From Ochrobactrum sp. Q0168 (lineage in GTDB: Bacteria; Pseudomonadota; Alphaproteobacteria; Rhizobiales; Rhizobiaceae): 64,000 nucleotides of DNA. The notes beneath the pieces are model-generated. The model did not search any database and had not been told where the DNA came from. It saw only the letters and a program-made list of their open reading frames with translations. The position numbers were made by a program, and so were the translations under genes. How positions within the stretch are numbered: position 1 is the first letter of the stretch; each line of letters starts with the position of its first letter. Shown one piece after another: positions 17,016 through 26,448 of this stretch. The DNA lies in the NCBI RefSeq assembly GCF_016427605.1, contig NZ_JAELXQ010000003.1, positions 124,001-188,000 of the forward strand. The letters are read 5' to 3'.

Positions 17016-17561
17016 ATGGGTGGTGGATTTGTCGTGGCCGTTGCACGCGATGGCGAACATCGCTTTTCCAAGCAGTCCGTACCGGAAATCCATATCCTAA
17101 CCGGACTTGGTGTCGAGGGCGATGCGCATCAGGGCACAACGGTGAAACACCGCTCACGCGTGAAGGTGGACCCGACCCAGCCCAATCTGCGGCAGGTGCA
17201 TCTCATTCAGGCTGAACTTTTCGACGAACTGGCGGAAAAAGGCTTTCACATTGCCCCTGCCGATCTTGGCGAGAATGTTACCACGCGCGGCGTCGATTTG
17301 CTGGGTTTGCCGAGAGACGCTTTGCTTAAAATCGGCAAGGATGTGGTGTTGCAGGTGACGGGCTTGCGCAATCCGTGCCCGCAGATCGAAAACTTCCAGA
17401 AGGGCCTTCTTTCGGCAGTGCTCGACAAGACGCCGGATGGCGAAGTGATCCGCAAAACCGGCGTCATGACCATCGTTATCGCTGGCGGGCATGTGCGCGC
17501 CTATGATCCGATCGAGGTCGAACTGCCACCTTTGCCTCACGTGAGACTCGAGCGAGTTTAG
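17016..17561 (+). CDS. MOSC domain-containing protein
   Basis: The 181-residue protein is a stand-alone MOSC domain, the C-terminal fold of Mo-cofactor sulfurase and YiiM/YuaD proteins. The conserved Cys lies in VTGLRNPCPQIENFQKGLL (about residues 120-138). Other family features are GVEGDAHQG and PRQVH-like NLRQVHLIQAELFDEL. A ribosome site GGGATGAGG precedes ATG 17016; the frame is open back to 16941 but without better signals. MOSC proteins carry sulfur for, or reduce substrates with, molybdenum cofactor. The modABC genes at 59559-62070 would supply molybdenum. Confidence 0.82.
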   Translation: MGGGFVVAVARDGEHRFSKQSVPEIHILTGLGVEGDAHQGTTVKHRSRVKVDPTQPNLRQVHLIQAELFDELAEKGFHIAPADLGENVTTRGVDLLGLPRDALLKIGKDVVLQVTGLRNPCPQIENFQKGLLSAVLDKTPDGEVIRKTGVMTIVIAGGHVRAYDPIEVELPPLPHVRLERV

Positions 17562-17680
17562 GTGACGCCTGCGGCAATCGCGGCATCGGAGAGCCTCGAC
17601 ATTGCTTTTCATATAGCGTAGTGGGACCGCTCCGGCATGCGGCGTGCCGCCCATGGCGATGCAGATTTTTTGAGTCCCGC

Positions 17681-20600
17681 ATGATACCGTCCCTGATCAG
17701 GAAACAGCCCCTCAACGGCCTCACACTCGAACTCTCGCAACACTTGGCCCAGGCGGGCTTTCAAGGTGAAGTGGAAATCGGTGACAGCTCGCGTACCGTC
17801 TATTCCACCGACAATTCCATCTATCAGGTGGAACCGACCGGCATCGTGTTTCCCAAGGGAACCGACGATCTGAAAATCCTTGCAACGGTTCTGGAACAGC
17901 CTGCATTTCGTGACGTGGTGATTTCGCCGCGCGGCGGCGGCACCGGCACCAATGGCCAGTCGCTCACGTCTGGCATCGTGGTCGACTGCTCGCGCCATAT
18001 GAACCGCATTCTGGAAATCGATACGGAACGGCGCGTGGCCCGTGTCCAGTCGGGCGTGGTGAAGGACCAGCTCAACAAGGCATTGAAGCCTTATGGCCTG
18101 TTCTTCGCGCCGGAGCTTTCCACCTCCAACCGCGCCACCATTGGTGGCATGGTCAGCACGGATGCCTGCGGGCAGGGGTCGTGTCTTTATGGCAAGACCA
18201 GCAATCACATTCTGGGGCTCAATGTCGTCCTGACCAATGGCGAAGAATTGTGGTCCCGCCCGCTCGACGGGCCAGCGCTGGCAGAAGCCAAGGCGAAGCC
18301 CGGCCGTGTGGGTGAGATCTATCGCGCCGTCGAACGCATAGCGACCGAGAAGCGGGCGCTGATCGACGAGATTTTCCCCAATCTCAACCGCTATATGACG
18401 GGCTATGATCTGAAGCATCTGTGGCGCGAGGATGGTCGTTTCGACCTCAACGCCATTTTATGCGGATCGGAAGGCACGCTGGCCATGATCGCGGAGATCG
18501 AGGTCAATCTCCTGCCGATCCCGGCGCATGCGCTGCTGATCAATATCCGCTACGACAGTTTCAACACGGCGCTGGAACACGCGCGCGCGCTGGTCGCGCT
18601 GAAGGTCGCCTCTGTCGAAACCATCGACGAAAAGGTGCTGGGTCTCGCCAAGAAGGATATTGTCTGGCCCGGCATTGCGCGCTTCTTCCCGGATGATGCC
18701 GGTAGTCCCACCAATGGCATCAATATTGTCGAGCTGGTAGCCGACAGCGCGGACGAGCTGGAGAGCAAGTTCCGCGAGGTGACCGCAGCGCTCGATGCGG
18801 ATCAGGCCGATGGTGGCAAGCCTTACACCATTGCGCGCGATCCCAACGACATCGAGGCGATCTGGACCATGCGCAAGCGCTCGGTCGGTCTGCTTGGCAA
18901 TGTCGACGGGCCGGTGCGTCCGGTGCCTTTTGTCGAGGATACGGCGGTGCCGCCGGAAAATCTTGCCGCCTATATTCGCGAGTTCCGGGCGCTTCTGGAC
19001 GGTGAAGGCTTGAGCTACGGCATGTTCGGCCATGTCGATGCAGGTGTGCTGCATGTGCGCCCGGCGCTTGATCTGACACGGACCGATCACGAGCCGCTAG
19101 TGCGCAAGATCAGTGATGGCGTGGTTGCGCTGACGCGCAAATATGGCGGCGTGTTGTGGGGCGAACACGGCAAGGGTGTGCGTTCGGAATATGTGCCCGA
19201 ATTCTTCGGTGCGCTTTATCCGAGCCTGCAGGAAATCAAGGGTCTGTTCGACCCGCGCAACCGGCTCAATCCCGGCAAGATCGCAACGCCGTCTTCGCAG
19301 GCGTTGTTGAAGATCGATGAAGTGCCGCTGCGTGGCCAGTTCGACCGGATCATCGGTCTGGAAATCCGCGAGGCTTTCGACAACGCCGCCTATTGCAACG
19401 GCAATGGCGCCTGTTTCGATTTCGACGATGCCAGCCTGATGTGCCCGTCCTACAAGGCAACACGGGACCGTCGTTATTCACCGAAAGGCCGCGCTTCGCT
19501 GATGCGCGAATGGCTGCGACTGATGGCGGAGAGCGGAAAAGACCCGCGCAAGGAAGCCGGACAGGCCCGCAGCGCCGGTGCGCTCCGCACGCTGCCTGCG
19601 CGTCTGTGGAACTCGATCAACCCCGCCAATCGCAACGATTTCTCGCATGAAGTGCGCGAAGCGATGGATAGCTGCCTCGCCTGCAAGGCCTGCGCCGGGC
19701 AATGTCCGGTCAAGGTCAGCGTTCCGGCGTTCCGGGCCAAGTTCCTTGAAATCTATTATGGACGCTATGCCCGCCCGATCAAGGATATGATGGTGGCGAG
19801 CATCGAGAACACGCTGCCTTTGTTCGCGGGGCTGAAGCCCGCTTACAATGCATGGGTGGGGTCAGGTCTGGGCAAGGCGCTGATGCGTCGGGCCGGGCTG
19901 ACGGCCTTGCCGGAAATGCCCGCTCTGTCGCTGACACGGGAAGCGCGGCGCATGGGCGTGGCTATCGCAACGCCAGAGCGGATGCGCAAACTTTCGGATG
20001 CCCAGCGGCAACAGGCGGTGGTGTTTGTTCTCGATGCCTTCACGGCTCATTTCGATCCGGCTGTCGGGCTGGCCGCTCTGCAACTCGCCCGCAAGATGGG
20101 CTTCACGCCCTATCTCGCAGCACCCAACCAGAACGGCAAGGCTCTGCATGTTCACGGCTATCTCGGCGCTTTCGAGAAAACCGCGGCGAAATCCATCTGC
20201 TATCTCAATGAACTGGCGGAGATCGGCATCGCGCTGGTCGGTCTAGACCCTTCCATGACATTGACCTATCGCAGCGAATATAAGGCTGTCGAAGCGGCGC
20301 GGATCAAGGCGCAGGTCAATCTGGTGCAGGAATGGCTGGACGCCAATCGCGACCGCCTGCGCGGGCTGGGCAATGCGGCGCAGGAAAAGCGTCTGCGTCT
20401 GCTCGGGCACTGCACCGAGCGCAGCAATGTTCCATCATCGATGAAACAATGGAAATCCGTGTTCCAGCAGATCGGCGTAGAGCTGGATGTGCCGGAAACA
20501 GGCTGTTGCGGCATGGCGGGCACGTTTGGCCACGAGGTCCGCAATCGTCCGATTTCGGAAAAGCTGTACGCTGCGAGCTGGAGCGGCATTCTCGCATCGT

Positions 20601-20728
20601 CCGGTGAGGAGGATATCGTCATGGCAACCGGTTATTCTTGCCGCTCGCAGGTGAAGGCGATTGAAAGTCGGTCCATCCGGCATCCTGTTCAGATACTCAA
20701 TGAAATGGTCATGCCCGTCGGCGCGTAG
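17681..20728 (+). CDS. ydiJ: YdiJ-type FAD/Fe-S dehydrogenase (D-2-hydroxyacid/D-2-hydroxyglutarate)
   Basis: This 1015-residue protein fuses a PCMH-type FAD domain ([17 protein letters not shown] about residues 82-98, then [16 protein letters not shown]), an FAD-oxidase C-terminal domain (about 250-540, with [13 protein letters not shown]), a ferredoxin-like region ([14 protein letters not shown] near 665-678) and a CCG domain (GHCTERSN near 910, [14 protein letters not shown] near 940). Length and domain order match E. coli YdiJ (1018 residues), described as a D-2-hydroxyglutarate dehydrogenase. ATG 17681 is chosen because the upstream extension to 17621 is Arg/Cys-rich and unlike the family. 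Electrons probably pass to a quinone or a cytoplasmic carrier. Confidence 0.85.
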   Translation: MIPSLIRKQPLNGLTLELSQHLAQAGFQGEVEIGDSSRTVYSTDNSIYQVEPTGIVFPKGTDDLKILATVLEQPAFRDVVISPRGGGTGTNGQSLTSGIVVDCSRHMNRILEIDTERRVARVQSGVVKDQLNKALKPYGLFFAPELSTSNRATIGGMVSTDACGQGSCLYGKTSNHILGLNVVLTNGEELWSRPLDGPALAEAKAKPGRVGEIYRAVERIATEKRALIDEIFPNLNRYMTGYDLKHLWREDGRFDLNAILCGSEGTLAMIAEIEVNLLPIPAHALLINIRYDSFNTALEHARALVALKVASVETIDEKVLGLAKKDIVWPGIARFFPDDAGSPTNGINIVELVADSADELESKFREVTAALDADQADGGKPYTIARDPNDIEAIWTMRKRSVGLLGNVDGPVRPVPFVEDTAVPPENLAAYIREFRALLDGEGLSYGMFGHVDAGVLHVRPALDLTRTDHEPLVRKISDGVVALTRKYGGVLWGEHGKGVRSEYVPEFFGALYPSLQEIKGLFDPRNRLNPGKIATPSSQALLKIDEVPLRGQFDRIIGLEIREAFDNAAYCNGNGACFDFDDASLMCPSYKATRDRRYSPKGRASLMREWLRLMAESGKDPRKEAGQARSAGALRTLPARLWNSINPANRNDFSHEVREAMDSCLACKACAGQCPVKVSVPAFRAKFLEIYYGRYARPIKDMMVASIENTLPLFAGLKPAYNAWVGSGLGKALMRRAGLTALPEMPALSLTREARRMGVAIATPERMRKLSDAQRQQAVVFVLDAFTAHFDPAVGLAALQLARKMGFTPYLAAPNQNGKALHVHGYLGAFEKTAAKSICYLNELAEIGIALVGLDPSMTLTYRSEYKAVEAARIKAQVNLVQEWLDANRDRLRGLGNAAQEKRLRLLGHCTERSNVPSSMKQWKSVFQQIGVELDVPETGCCGMAGTFGHEVRNRPISEKLYAASWSGILASSGEEDIVMATGYSCRSQVKAIESRSIRHPVQILNEMVMPVGA

Positions 20729-20735
20729 TTTTAAG

Positions 20736-20759
20736 TTTCCTTGATCGCAATCAAGGAAA
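20736..20759 (+). promoter_or_regulatory. FNR/NnrR-type box within a 24-bp palindrome
   Basis: The core TTGATCGCAATCAA (20741-20754) matches the FNR/Dnr/NnrR consensus TTGAT-N4-ATCAA exactly. The dyad extends to 10-bp arms, TTTCCTTGAT and ATCAAGGAAA. It lies about 110 bp upstream of the pseudoazurin start and just after the ydiJ stop. It is therefore very likely the site through which low oxygen or nitric oxide controls the copper protein. Confidence 0.85.
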
Positions 20760-20868
20760 ACCTGAAACAGCGGGACTAGATTTCCGATTGCGGGCTGCTT
20801 TGCTCGCATGTTTGGGCGCTTTCGGCCTGTCCGGGTGGATAGCCGCAGCGCTCGCGATGGAGATCGAG

Positions 20869-21312
20869 ATGAAAATGCGTATGACCGCGTTGGGACTTGC
20901 CGCCGGTGTCATGGGCCTGCTTGCTGCGCCCGCTTTTGCTGAGAATATTGAAGTTCACATGCTGAACAGGGGCGCTGAAGGCGTCATGGTGTTCGAACCG
21001 GCCTATATCAAGGCAAAGCCGGGCGACACGATAACCTTCATCTCGGTGGACAAGGGACATTATGTCGAGTCGGTCAAGGATATGCTCCCGGCAGGCGTTG
21101 CCCCGTTCAAAAGCAAGATGAACGAAAACTACGTGCTGACCGTCACAGAGCCCGGCGCCTATCTCGTCAAATGCACGCCGCACTTCGCCATGGGCATGGT
21201 TGCGGTGATTGCAGTTGGCGACAATCCGGCCAATCTCGATCAGATCGTCGCCGCAAAGAAGCCGAAGATCGTCCAGACCCGGCTGGAGAAAGTCATCGCC
21301 AGCGTGAAATGA
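20869..21312 (+). CDS. Pseudoazurin (type I blue copper electron carrier)
   Basis: The 147-residue precursor has a signal peptide (hydrophobic segment ending AAPAFA) and the mature sequence starts [11 protein letters not shown]. Type 1 copper ligands are visible: His in [13 protein letters not shown], and Cys, His and Met in [16 protein letters not shown] 20869 has an ideal GGAGATCGAG ribosome site; upstream ATGs at 20857 and 20788 would spoil the signal peptide. Pseudoazurin gives electrons to copper nitrite reductase and N2O reductase in the periplasm during denitrification, consistent with the FNR-type box upstream. No nir or nos gene is in the window. Confidence 0.9.
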   Translation: MKMRMTALGLAAGVMGLLAAPAFAENIEVHMLNRGAEGVMVFEPAYIKAKPGDTITFISVDKGHYVESVKDMLPAGVAPFKSKMNENYVLTVTEPGAYLVKCTPHFAMGMVAVIAVGDNPANLDQIVAAKKPKIVQTRLEKVIASVK

Positions 21313-21351
21313 CGGGCGAGGCCCCCTGCCAAACCGCCAATGAACTCTACC

Positions 21352-21382
21352 GAAAACTGCGCGATCTGCTCCCGCAGTTTTC
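21352..21382 (+). terminator. Terminator-like hairpin after pseudoazurin
   Basis: GAAAACTGCG (21352-21361) and CGCAGTTTTC (21373-21382) form a perfect 10-bp stem with an 11-base loop, ending in four T residues. It lies 40 bp after the stop and just before the TetR operator, separating the two units. Confidence 0.6.
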
Positions 21383-21393
21383 ACGTGATTGAC

Positions 21394-21417
21394 ATTTAAT
21401 CAAACGATTGATTAAAT
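21394..21417 (+). promoter_or_regulatory. Perfect palindrome, likely operator of the TetR-ABC operon
   Basis: Arms ATTTAATCAA (21394-21403) and TTGATTAAAT (21408-21417) flank the 4-base spacer ACGA. The palindrome ends 6 bp before the ATG of the TetR gene, so a bound regulator would block transcription or initiation. The size and symmetry are those of a TetR-family operator. Autorepression is inferred. Confidence 0.75.
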
Positions 21418-21423
21418 CTGATT

Positions 21424-22149
21424 ATGAAAAAACCTCGCAATATCGGTGCCGACACCAACCCCGCCCCAAGCGAGCCGTTGCCATCCAGCGACCAGACGCG
21501 CATGGCGCTGATCCATGCGGCATTGCAGCTGTTCGGGTCGAAAGGTTTCGACGCCACCTCGACACGCGAGATCGCGGCTTTCGCCAAAGCGAATATCGGT
21601 TCCATCGCCTATCATTTCGGGGGCAAGGAGGGGCTGCGGCTTGCCGCCGCCGACTATATTGTCGAGACGATACAGGGCGTTGCCGGTCAGGCGCTCGGCC
21701 ATTATGGAGCAATCGGCGTGCCTGCGACGACGAAGGAAGCCGCGCGCCAGCAGCTGGGCTTCGCGCTGGAGCGGATGGTTCAGTTCATTGTCGCGCAACC
21801 GGCGTCCGGCGAAATCGTTCAGTTTCTGTTGCGCGAACTGGCGCATCCGACCGCGGCGCTCGACCGCATCTATTCCGGCGTTTTCGAGCCGACCCACAAG
21901 CGGCTTTGCGCCGTGTGGGAGGCGGCGACGGGCGAGCCGGCGGAAAGCGAGCAGACGCGGCTCACCGTTTTCACGCTGCTTGGGCAGGTCGTCTATTTCC
22001 GGATCGGACAGGAGGCGGTGAAGCGGCGCATGGGCTGGGCGGCTTTCGGTCCCGATGAAGCCAGGGCGGTCGCGGCTGTGGCGCGGCAAAATCTGTTTGC
22101 CATTCTTGCTACCCGTGATGAACAGCACAACAAGGGCGAAGTGCAATGA
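21424..22149 (+). CDS. TetR family regulator, CecR-like
   Basis: The 241 residues carry an N-terminal TetR HTH (ALIHAALQLFGSKGFDATSTREIAAFAKANIGSIAYHFGGKEGL, about residues 27-72) and a C-terminal ligand domain of the DUF1956/CecR type. It heads an operon with a membrane-fusion protein, ABC ATPase and ABC permease, matching E. coli cecR (ybiH)-ybhGFSR. In that system the regulator controls a drug-related exporter. The next gene overlaps its stop by 4 bp. A perfect palindrome lies immediately upstream and is the probable autoregulatory site. Confidence 0.85.
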   Translation: MKKPRNIGADTNPAPSEPLPSSDQTRMALIHAALQLFGSKGFDATSTREIAAFAKANIGSIAYHFGGKEGLRLAAADYIVETIQGVAGQALGHYGAIGVPATTKEAARQQLGFALERMVQFIVAQPASGEIVQFLLRELAHPTAALDRIYSGVFEPTHKRLCAVWEAATGEPAESEQTRLTVFTLLGQVVYFRIGQEAVKRRMGWAAFGPDEARAVAAVARQNLFAILATRDEQHNKGEVQ

Positions 22150-23090
22150 GCCTTCTCTGTATCGTTCCTTTCGCGTCCTATCTGTTTGCGGCATGCAGCA
22201 GCCAGCCGCTGGCCGTCGGCTATGTCGAAGGCGAGTTCGTGCAGCTCGCCCCGCTGGAAGTTGCGCAGGTGCAAGCCGTCATGGTGAAGCGCGGCGACCG
22301 TGTGGAACCAGACAAGCCGATTGCGCTCACGGAAGAGACGGATGCGAAGATCGCCGTTGCGCAGGCAGAAGCCGCATTGGCGCAGGCCGAGGCAAAGCTT
22401 GCCGATTTGCAGGTTGGCAAGCGCCCGGATGAAATTGCGGTCCTGGAAGCGTCGGTGCGTACCGCCAATGCGCAGGCCGATGATGCGCGGCGCACGCTGT
22501 TGCGCACGCAGGACCTGACAAAGCGCGGCGTGATGACACAGGCCCAGCTGGACGACGCTAAAACCAGTGTGGAAGTGGCGGAGGCCGCCATCAATCAGAG
22601 CATGGCCAATCTGGCTGTGGGGCGCTTGCCCGCCCGCCCTGAAGAAATCAAGGCCGCCGAAAACGCGGTCAAGAGCGCCGCCGCGCAGCTCGATTCCGCA
22701 CGCTGGCATCTGACCAAGCGCACCATCGTCGCGCCCGCTGCGGGGCGGATCACCGATGTCATTCGCAATCCGGGCGATACTGCCGGTCCAACCGCGCCGG
22801 TGCTGACGATGTTGCCGGACGGTGCGGTGAAGCTGAAAGTTTACATTCCAGAAGCGAAGTTCTCCTCCGTGCAGCTGGGCGACCTTCTGTCGGTTCGTTG
22901 CGACGGCTGCGCGACCGACCTCAAGGCGAAGGTGAGCTATGTGTCGCCCGACCCCGAATTCACTCCGCCGGTGATCTATTCGCTCGAAACACGCCAGAAG
23001 CTTGTCTATCTCGTCGAGGCGCATCCGGTCGATCCGGATTCGCCGCTCCAGCCGGGCCAGATCGTCGATGTCGATCTGGCCGCCCGGTAA
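22146..23090 (+). CDS. HlyD/YbhG-type membrane fusion protein
   Basis: This 314-residue protein starts MSLLCIVPFASYLFAACSSQ, a lipoprotein-like signal with Cys at residue 17. A biotinyl-lipoyl half domain (VQAVMVKRGDRVEPDKPIALTE), a long Ala/Gln-rich coiled coil (about 70-185) and the returning half (RTIVAPAAGRITDVIRNPGD) follow. It would link the inner-membrane ABC transporter to an outer-membrane channel not encoded here. Its ATG overlaps the TetR stop by 4 bp, and the ATPase gene follows after 12 bp. Confidence 0.87.
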   Translation: MSLLCIVPFASYLFAACSSQPLAVGYVEGEFVQLAPLEVAQVQAVMVKRGDRVEPDKPIALTEETDAKIAVAQAEAALAQAEAKLADLQVGKRPDEIAVLEASVRTANAQADDARRTLLRTQDLTKRGVMTQAQLDDAKTSVEVAEAAINQSMANLAVGRLPARPEEIKAAENAVKSAAAQLDSARWHLTKRTIVAPAAGRITDVIRNPGDTAGPTAPVLTMLPDGAVKLKVYIPEAKFSSVQLGDLLSVRCDGCATDLKAKVSYVSPDPEFTPPVIYSLETRQKLVYLVEAHPVDPDSPLQPGQIVDVDLAAR

Positions 23091-23102
23091 ACGGAGGCGA
23101 CT

Positions 23103-24068
23103 ATGTCGAACGCCATCGATGTCAAAGGTCTGGTGAAGCGGTTTGGCGACGCAACCGTCGTCGACCATGTCAGCATGTCGGTGGCGGAAGGCGAGATTGT
23201 CGGCTTTCTGGGGCCGAATGGTTCCGGCAAGACCACGACCATCCGCATGATGTGCGGCCTGCTGACCCCCGACGAAGGCGAGGGGCAGGTGCTGGGTTTT
23301 GACCTGCGCACGGAAGGGCTGAAGATCAAGCGCGAGGTCGGTTACATGACGCAGCGCTTCTCCTTCTACGAAGACCTGACCATCGCCGAAAATCTTGAAT
23401 TCGTGGCGCGGCTTTATCGGTTGAAGCCGGTGCGGGACCATGTGGCGCGTACGCTGGAAGAGCTTGGGCTGACATCGCGCGGCAATCAGCTGGCCGGAAC
23501 GCTTTCCGGCGGCTGGAAACAACGGCTCGCACTTGCCGCCTGCATCATGCACAAGCCGAAGCTCTTGCTGCTGGATGAGCCGACCGCCGGTGTCGACCCC
23601 AAGGCGCGCCGCGATTTCTGGGACGAGATCCACCGCCTTGCCGATGGCGGCCTGACGGTTCTGGTTTCAACCCATTACATGGATGAGGCCGAGCGCTGCC
23701 ACCGCATCAGCTATATTTCCTATGGCAAGCTTCTGGCGACGGGAACGGTCAAGGATGTGATCGCCGAGGCGGGACTGACGACTTTCATCGTCAGCGGCCA
23801 GCGGTTGGGCGATGTAGCGCGCGAACTGGAGAACGAGCCGGGCGTTCAGCAGGTGGCGCCATTCGGGGCGACACTGCATGTTGTCGGCTCCGACCGGGCC
23901 GAGCTTGAAACGGCGCTCGACAAGATCAGGCATCGAGACGGGATTACCGTCGAGGCGGGCGAAACCAGCCTTGAGGATGTCTTCATCCAGTTCATGGCCA
24001 ATGCACAGGACAATATGTCGAAAGCGGGAATCGACGGAAGCAGCAAGGCCGGGAGCAGTAAGGCATGA
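23103..24068 (+). CDS. ABC transporter ATP-binding protein (YbhF/CcmA-like)
   Basis: A single nucleotide-binding domain is complete in 321 residues: Walker A GPNGSGKTTT (about 38-47), the YMTQRFSFYEDLT Q-loop, signature LSGGWKQRL, Walker B LLLLDEPTAGVD, and switch His in VSTHYMDEAERC. E. coli YbhF contains two such domains in one chain; here there is one, so the working transporter is presumably a dimer. The C-terminal tail after about residue 300 is Ser/Lys/Ala-rich. The permease gene overlaps the stop by 4 bp. Confidence 0.9.
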   Translation: MSNAIDVKGLVKRFGDATVVDHVSMSVAEGEIVGFLGPNGSGKTTTIRMMCGLLTPDEGEGQVLGFDLRTEGLKIKREVGYMTQRFSFYEDLTIAENLEFVARLYRLKPVRDHVARTLEELGLTSRGNQLAGTLSGGWKQRLALAACIMHKPKLLLLDEPTAGVDPKARRDFWDEIHRLADGGLTVLVSTHYMDEAERCHRISYISYGKLLATGTVKDVIAEAGLTTFIVSGQRLGDVARELENEPGVQQVAPFGATLHVVGSDRAELETALDKIRHRDGITVEAGETSLEDVFIQFMANAQDNMSKAGIDGSSKAGSSKA

Positions 24069-25204
24069 CCGGCAGCTGGTTCTCATTCGAGCGTCTTGGC
24101 GCGATGCTAATGAAGGAATTCATCCAGATGCGGCGCGACCGCATCACCTTCGCCATGATGCTCGTGGTGCCGCTGATGCAGCTTTTACTGTTCGGCTTTG
24201 CCATCAACAACGACCCGAAAAGCCTGCCGAGCGCCGTGGTCGTCACAAGTCACGACCATTACACCCGGGCGATGATTTCGGCGCTGGAAACCACCGGCTA
24301 TTACCGCTTCGATCATGTGGTTCAAAGCGCCGCCGAAGCCGAAGCGCTGATTGCCAACGGCACGGTCTCCTTTGTCGTCACCATCCCGTCAGACTTTGCG
24401 CGACGGGTGGATGCGGGCGATGCACCGCAAATTCTCATCGAGGCCGATGCGACCGACCCTTCTGTGGCAAGCGGGGCAATTTCGACGCTGAGCACTGTGG
24501 CCAGTCAGGCGCTGTTGCGCGAGCAGGGCAAACAGGCCGAAGCGACGGAGGCCGCCCGCAGCCAGCTACAGGTGATCGTGCATCGTCGGTACAACCCGGA
24601 AGGCGTGTCGCAATATAATATCGTGCCCGGCTTGCTCGGTGTCATCCTGCAAATGACCATGGTGATGATGACGGCCATGGCGCTGACCCGTGAAACCGAG
24701 CGCGGCACCATGGAAAACCTGCTGGCCATGCCTGCCACGCCTGCCGAGATCATGCTGGGCAAGGTGCTGCCGTTTCTTGCTGTGGGGGCGGTGCAGGTGG
24801 TGGTCGTGCTGGTTGCGGCAAAGCTTCTGTTCAGCGTGCCGTTCGTCGGATCGCTGGCGCTGCTTCTGGCTTGCGTGCTGATCTTCGTTTTGTCGCTGGT
24901 GTTGCTCGGCTATACGATTTCGACCGCTTCGCGGACGCAGATGCAGGCCATGCAGCTGACCTTCTTCTTTTTCCTGCCGTCGCTGATGCTGTCGGGTTTC
25001 ATGTTTCCGTTCAGGGGTATGCCCGACTGGGCGCAGACCTTGGGCGAGATTTTCCCGCTCACGCATTTCCTGCGTATCGTGCGCGCCGTCATGCTGAAAG
25101 GCGCAACCCTTGCCGATATTGCCGGCGAGGTGAATGCACTGATCCTGTTTGTTGTTCTTTTTGCCACGATGGCTCTGTTGCGCTTCCGGCGCACGCTCGA
25201 TTGA
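24065..25204 (+). CDS. ABC-2 type permease (YbhS/YbhR-like)
   Basis: The 379-residue permease has an N-terminal helix (ITFAMMLVVPLMQLLLFGFAI), a large extracytoplasmic domain (about 55-170) and five further helices towards the C-terminus. The ABC-2 motif region ETERGTMENLLAMPATPAEIMLGKVLPF marks the family. E. coli has two such permeases, ybhS and ybhR; here there is one, so a homodimer is expected. It is the last gene of the TetR operon. Likely role: export of a drug or other amphipathic compound. Confidence 0.88.
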   Translation: MTGSWFSFERLGAMLMKEFIQMRRDRITFAMMLVVPLMQLLLFGFAINNDPKSLPSAVVVTSHDHYTRAMISALETTGYYRFDHVVQSAAEAEALIANGTVSFVVTIPSDFARRVDAGDAPQILIEADATDPSVASGAISTLSTVASQALLREQGKQAEATEAARSQLQVIVHRRYNPEGVSQYNIVPGLLGVILQMTMVMMTAMALTRETERGTMENLLAMPATPAEIMLGKVLPFLAVGAVQVVVVLVAAKLLFSVPFVGSLALLLACVLIFVLSLVLLGYTISTASRTQMQAMQLTFFFFLPSLMLSGFMFPFRGMPDWAQTLGEIFPLTHFLRIVRAVMLKGATLADIAGEVNALILFVVLFATMALLRFRRTLD

Positions 25205-25230
25205 TCAGGCGTGCGCCGGGGCAAGTTTTA

Positions 25231-26433
25231 TCAGCATGCCGAAGGGGCAAGTGCCACCTTCGGGCGGCGTGACAGCGTGAACAGCAGACCAGCCGCTGCC
25301 AGAAGGCCACCGGCCACCGGGATGGCCGCATAGCCGTAGCCCGCGCTCAGCACCGCGCCGCCCAGAGCAGCGCCCACGGCATTGCCGAGGTTGAATGCGC
25401 CGATATTGATCGACGAAGCCAGTCCCGGTGCTTCCGCTGCAGCCTGCATCACGCGCATCTGAACCGGCGGCACGATGGCGAATGCCGCAGCACCCCAGGC
25501 CAGCAGGCTGATGAGCGCGCCGACATGGCTGTTGAGGGCGAGCGGCAGCACAAAGCTGACGATGGCGAGGAGACCGAGGAAGATTCGCGTTGCGCCATTG
25601 AGCGACCAGTCGGCCAGACGACCACCCAGCGCATTGCCGATGGTGAAGCCCACGCCGATCATGACGAGCGCCAGCGTCACGAAACCTTCCGAAGCGCCGG
25701 TGCGATCAGCCAGAACGGCGGCAACATAGGTGTAGAGCGTGAACATCGCACCTGCGCCCATCACGGTTGTCGCCAGCGACTTCAACACGGTTGGACGTAT
25801 CAGAACGCCCAGCTCCTGACGGATATTGGGCATCTTGCCCGCTTCACCGCGCGGCAGCGAAAGCCACAGGGCGGCAATGGCGACGAGGCCGAGAACCGCA
25901 GTTCCGGCAAATGACATGCGCCAGCCGATCTGCTGCCCGATCCAGGTTGCTGCCGGGACGCCGCCAATATTGGCAATGGTCAGACCCATGAACATGGTCG
26001 CAACCGCGCTCGCCCGCTTTTCCGGCGGCACGACGCTTGCTGCAACGATGGAGCCGAGACCGAAGAACGCGCCGTGGTTGAGGCTCGTCACCAGACGTGC
26101 GGCCAGCAGCGTCCAGTAATCCGGTGCGAAGGCCGACAGAATGTTGCCGATGGTGAAGATCGCCATCAGCAGCATCAGCGCGGTGCGCTTGCCGAAACGC
26201 CCAAAGGCCAAAGTCATGATTGGCGCGCCCACCATCACGCCGATGGCATAGGCGCTGACCAGCAGGCCTGCGGTCGGGATCGATACATTCACACCGTCGG
26301 CGATGACGGGCAGCAGGCCCATTGGCGCAAATTCGGTTGTGCCGATGCCGAAGGCACCGATTGCGAGCGCAAGAAGCGGCCAGTTGAAACCGGCCGCCTT
26401 GGTTGCGCTGTCTTGAGCGTTTGAAGCACTCAT
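25231..26433 (-). CDS. MFS transporter, DHA1 (arabinose-efflux/YdhP-like)
   Basis: A 400-residue, 12-helix major facilitator protein starting after a short polar N-terminus with LLALAIGAFGIGTTEFAPMGLLPVIADGV, a signature of the NepI/YdhP/AraJ drug:H+ antiporter group. The motif GAPIMTLAFGRFGKRTALML in the first cytoplasmic loop is the MFS motif A region. It is preceded on the same strand by an aldo/keto reductase 15 bp upstream, so the two are probably co-transcribed and controlled by the divergent LysR gene. Substrate unknown. Confidence 0.87.
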   Translation of the reverse strand: MSASNAQDSATKAAGFNWPLLALAIGAFGIGTTEFAPMGLLPVIADGVNVSIPTAGLLVSAYAIGVMVGAPIMTLAFGRFGKRTALMLLMAIFTIGNILSAFAPDYWTLLAARLVTSLNHGAFFGLGSIVAASVVPPEKRASAVATMFMGLTIANIGGVPAATWIGQQIGWRMSFAGTAVLGLVAIAALWLSLPRGEAGKMPNIRQELGVLIRPTVLKSLATTVMGAGAMFTLYTYVAAVLADRTGASEGFVTLALVMIGVGFTIGNALGGRLADWSLNGATRIFLGLLAIVSFVLPLALNSHVGALISLLAWGAAAFAIVPPVQMRVMQAAAEAPGLASSINIGAFNLGNAVGAALGGAVLSAGYGYAAIPVAGGLLAAAGLLFTLSRRPKVALAPSAC

Positions 26434-26448
26434 AGCGGAATCTCCGTG

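Noticed and set aside
21387-21403. Second FNR-like site before the TetR gene (TTGAC...ATCAA)
   Set aside because: The spacing between half-sites is five, not four, and the first half-site is imperfect; the sequence is better explained by the TetR palindrome.
21993-23633. 546-codon open frame on the minus strand opposite the HlyD/ATPase genes
   Set aside because: It spans several clear plus-strand genes and has no domain; a by-product of GC-rich codon bias.
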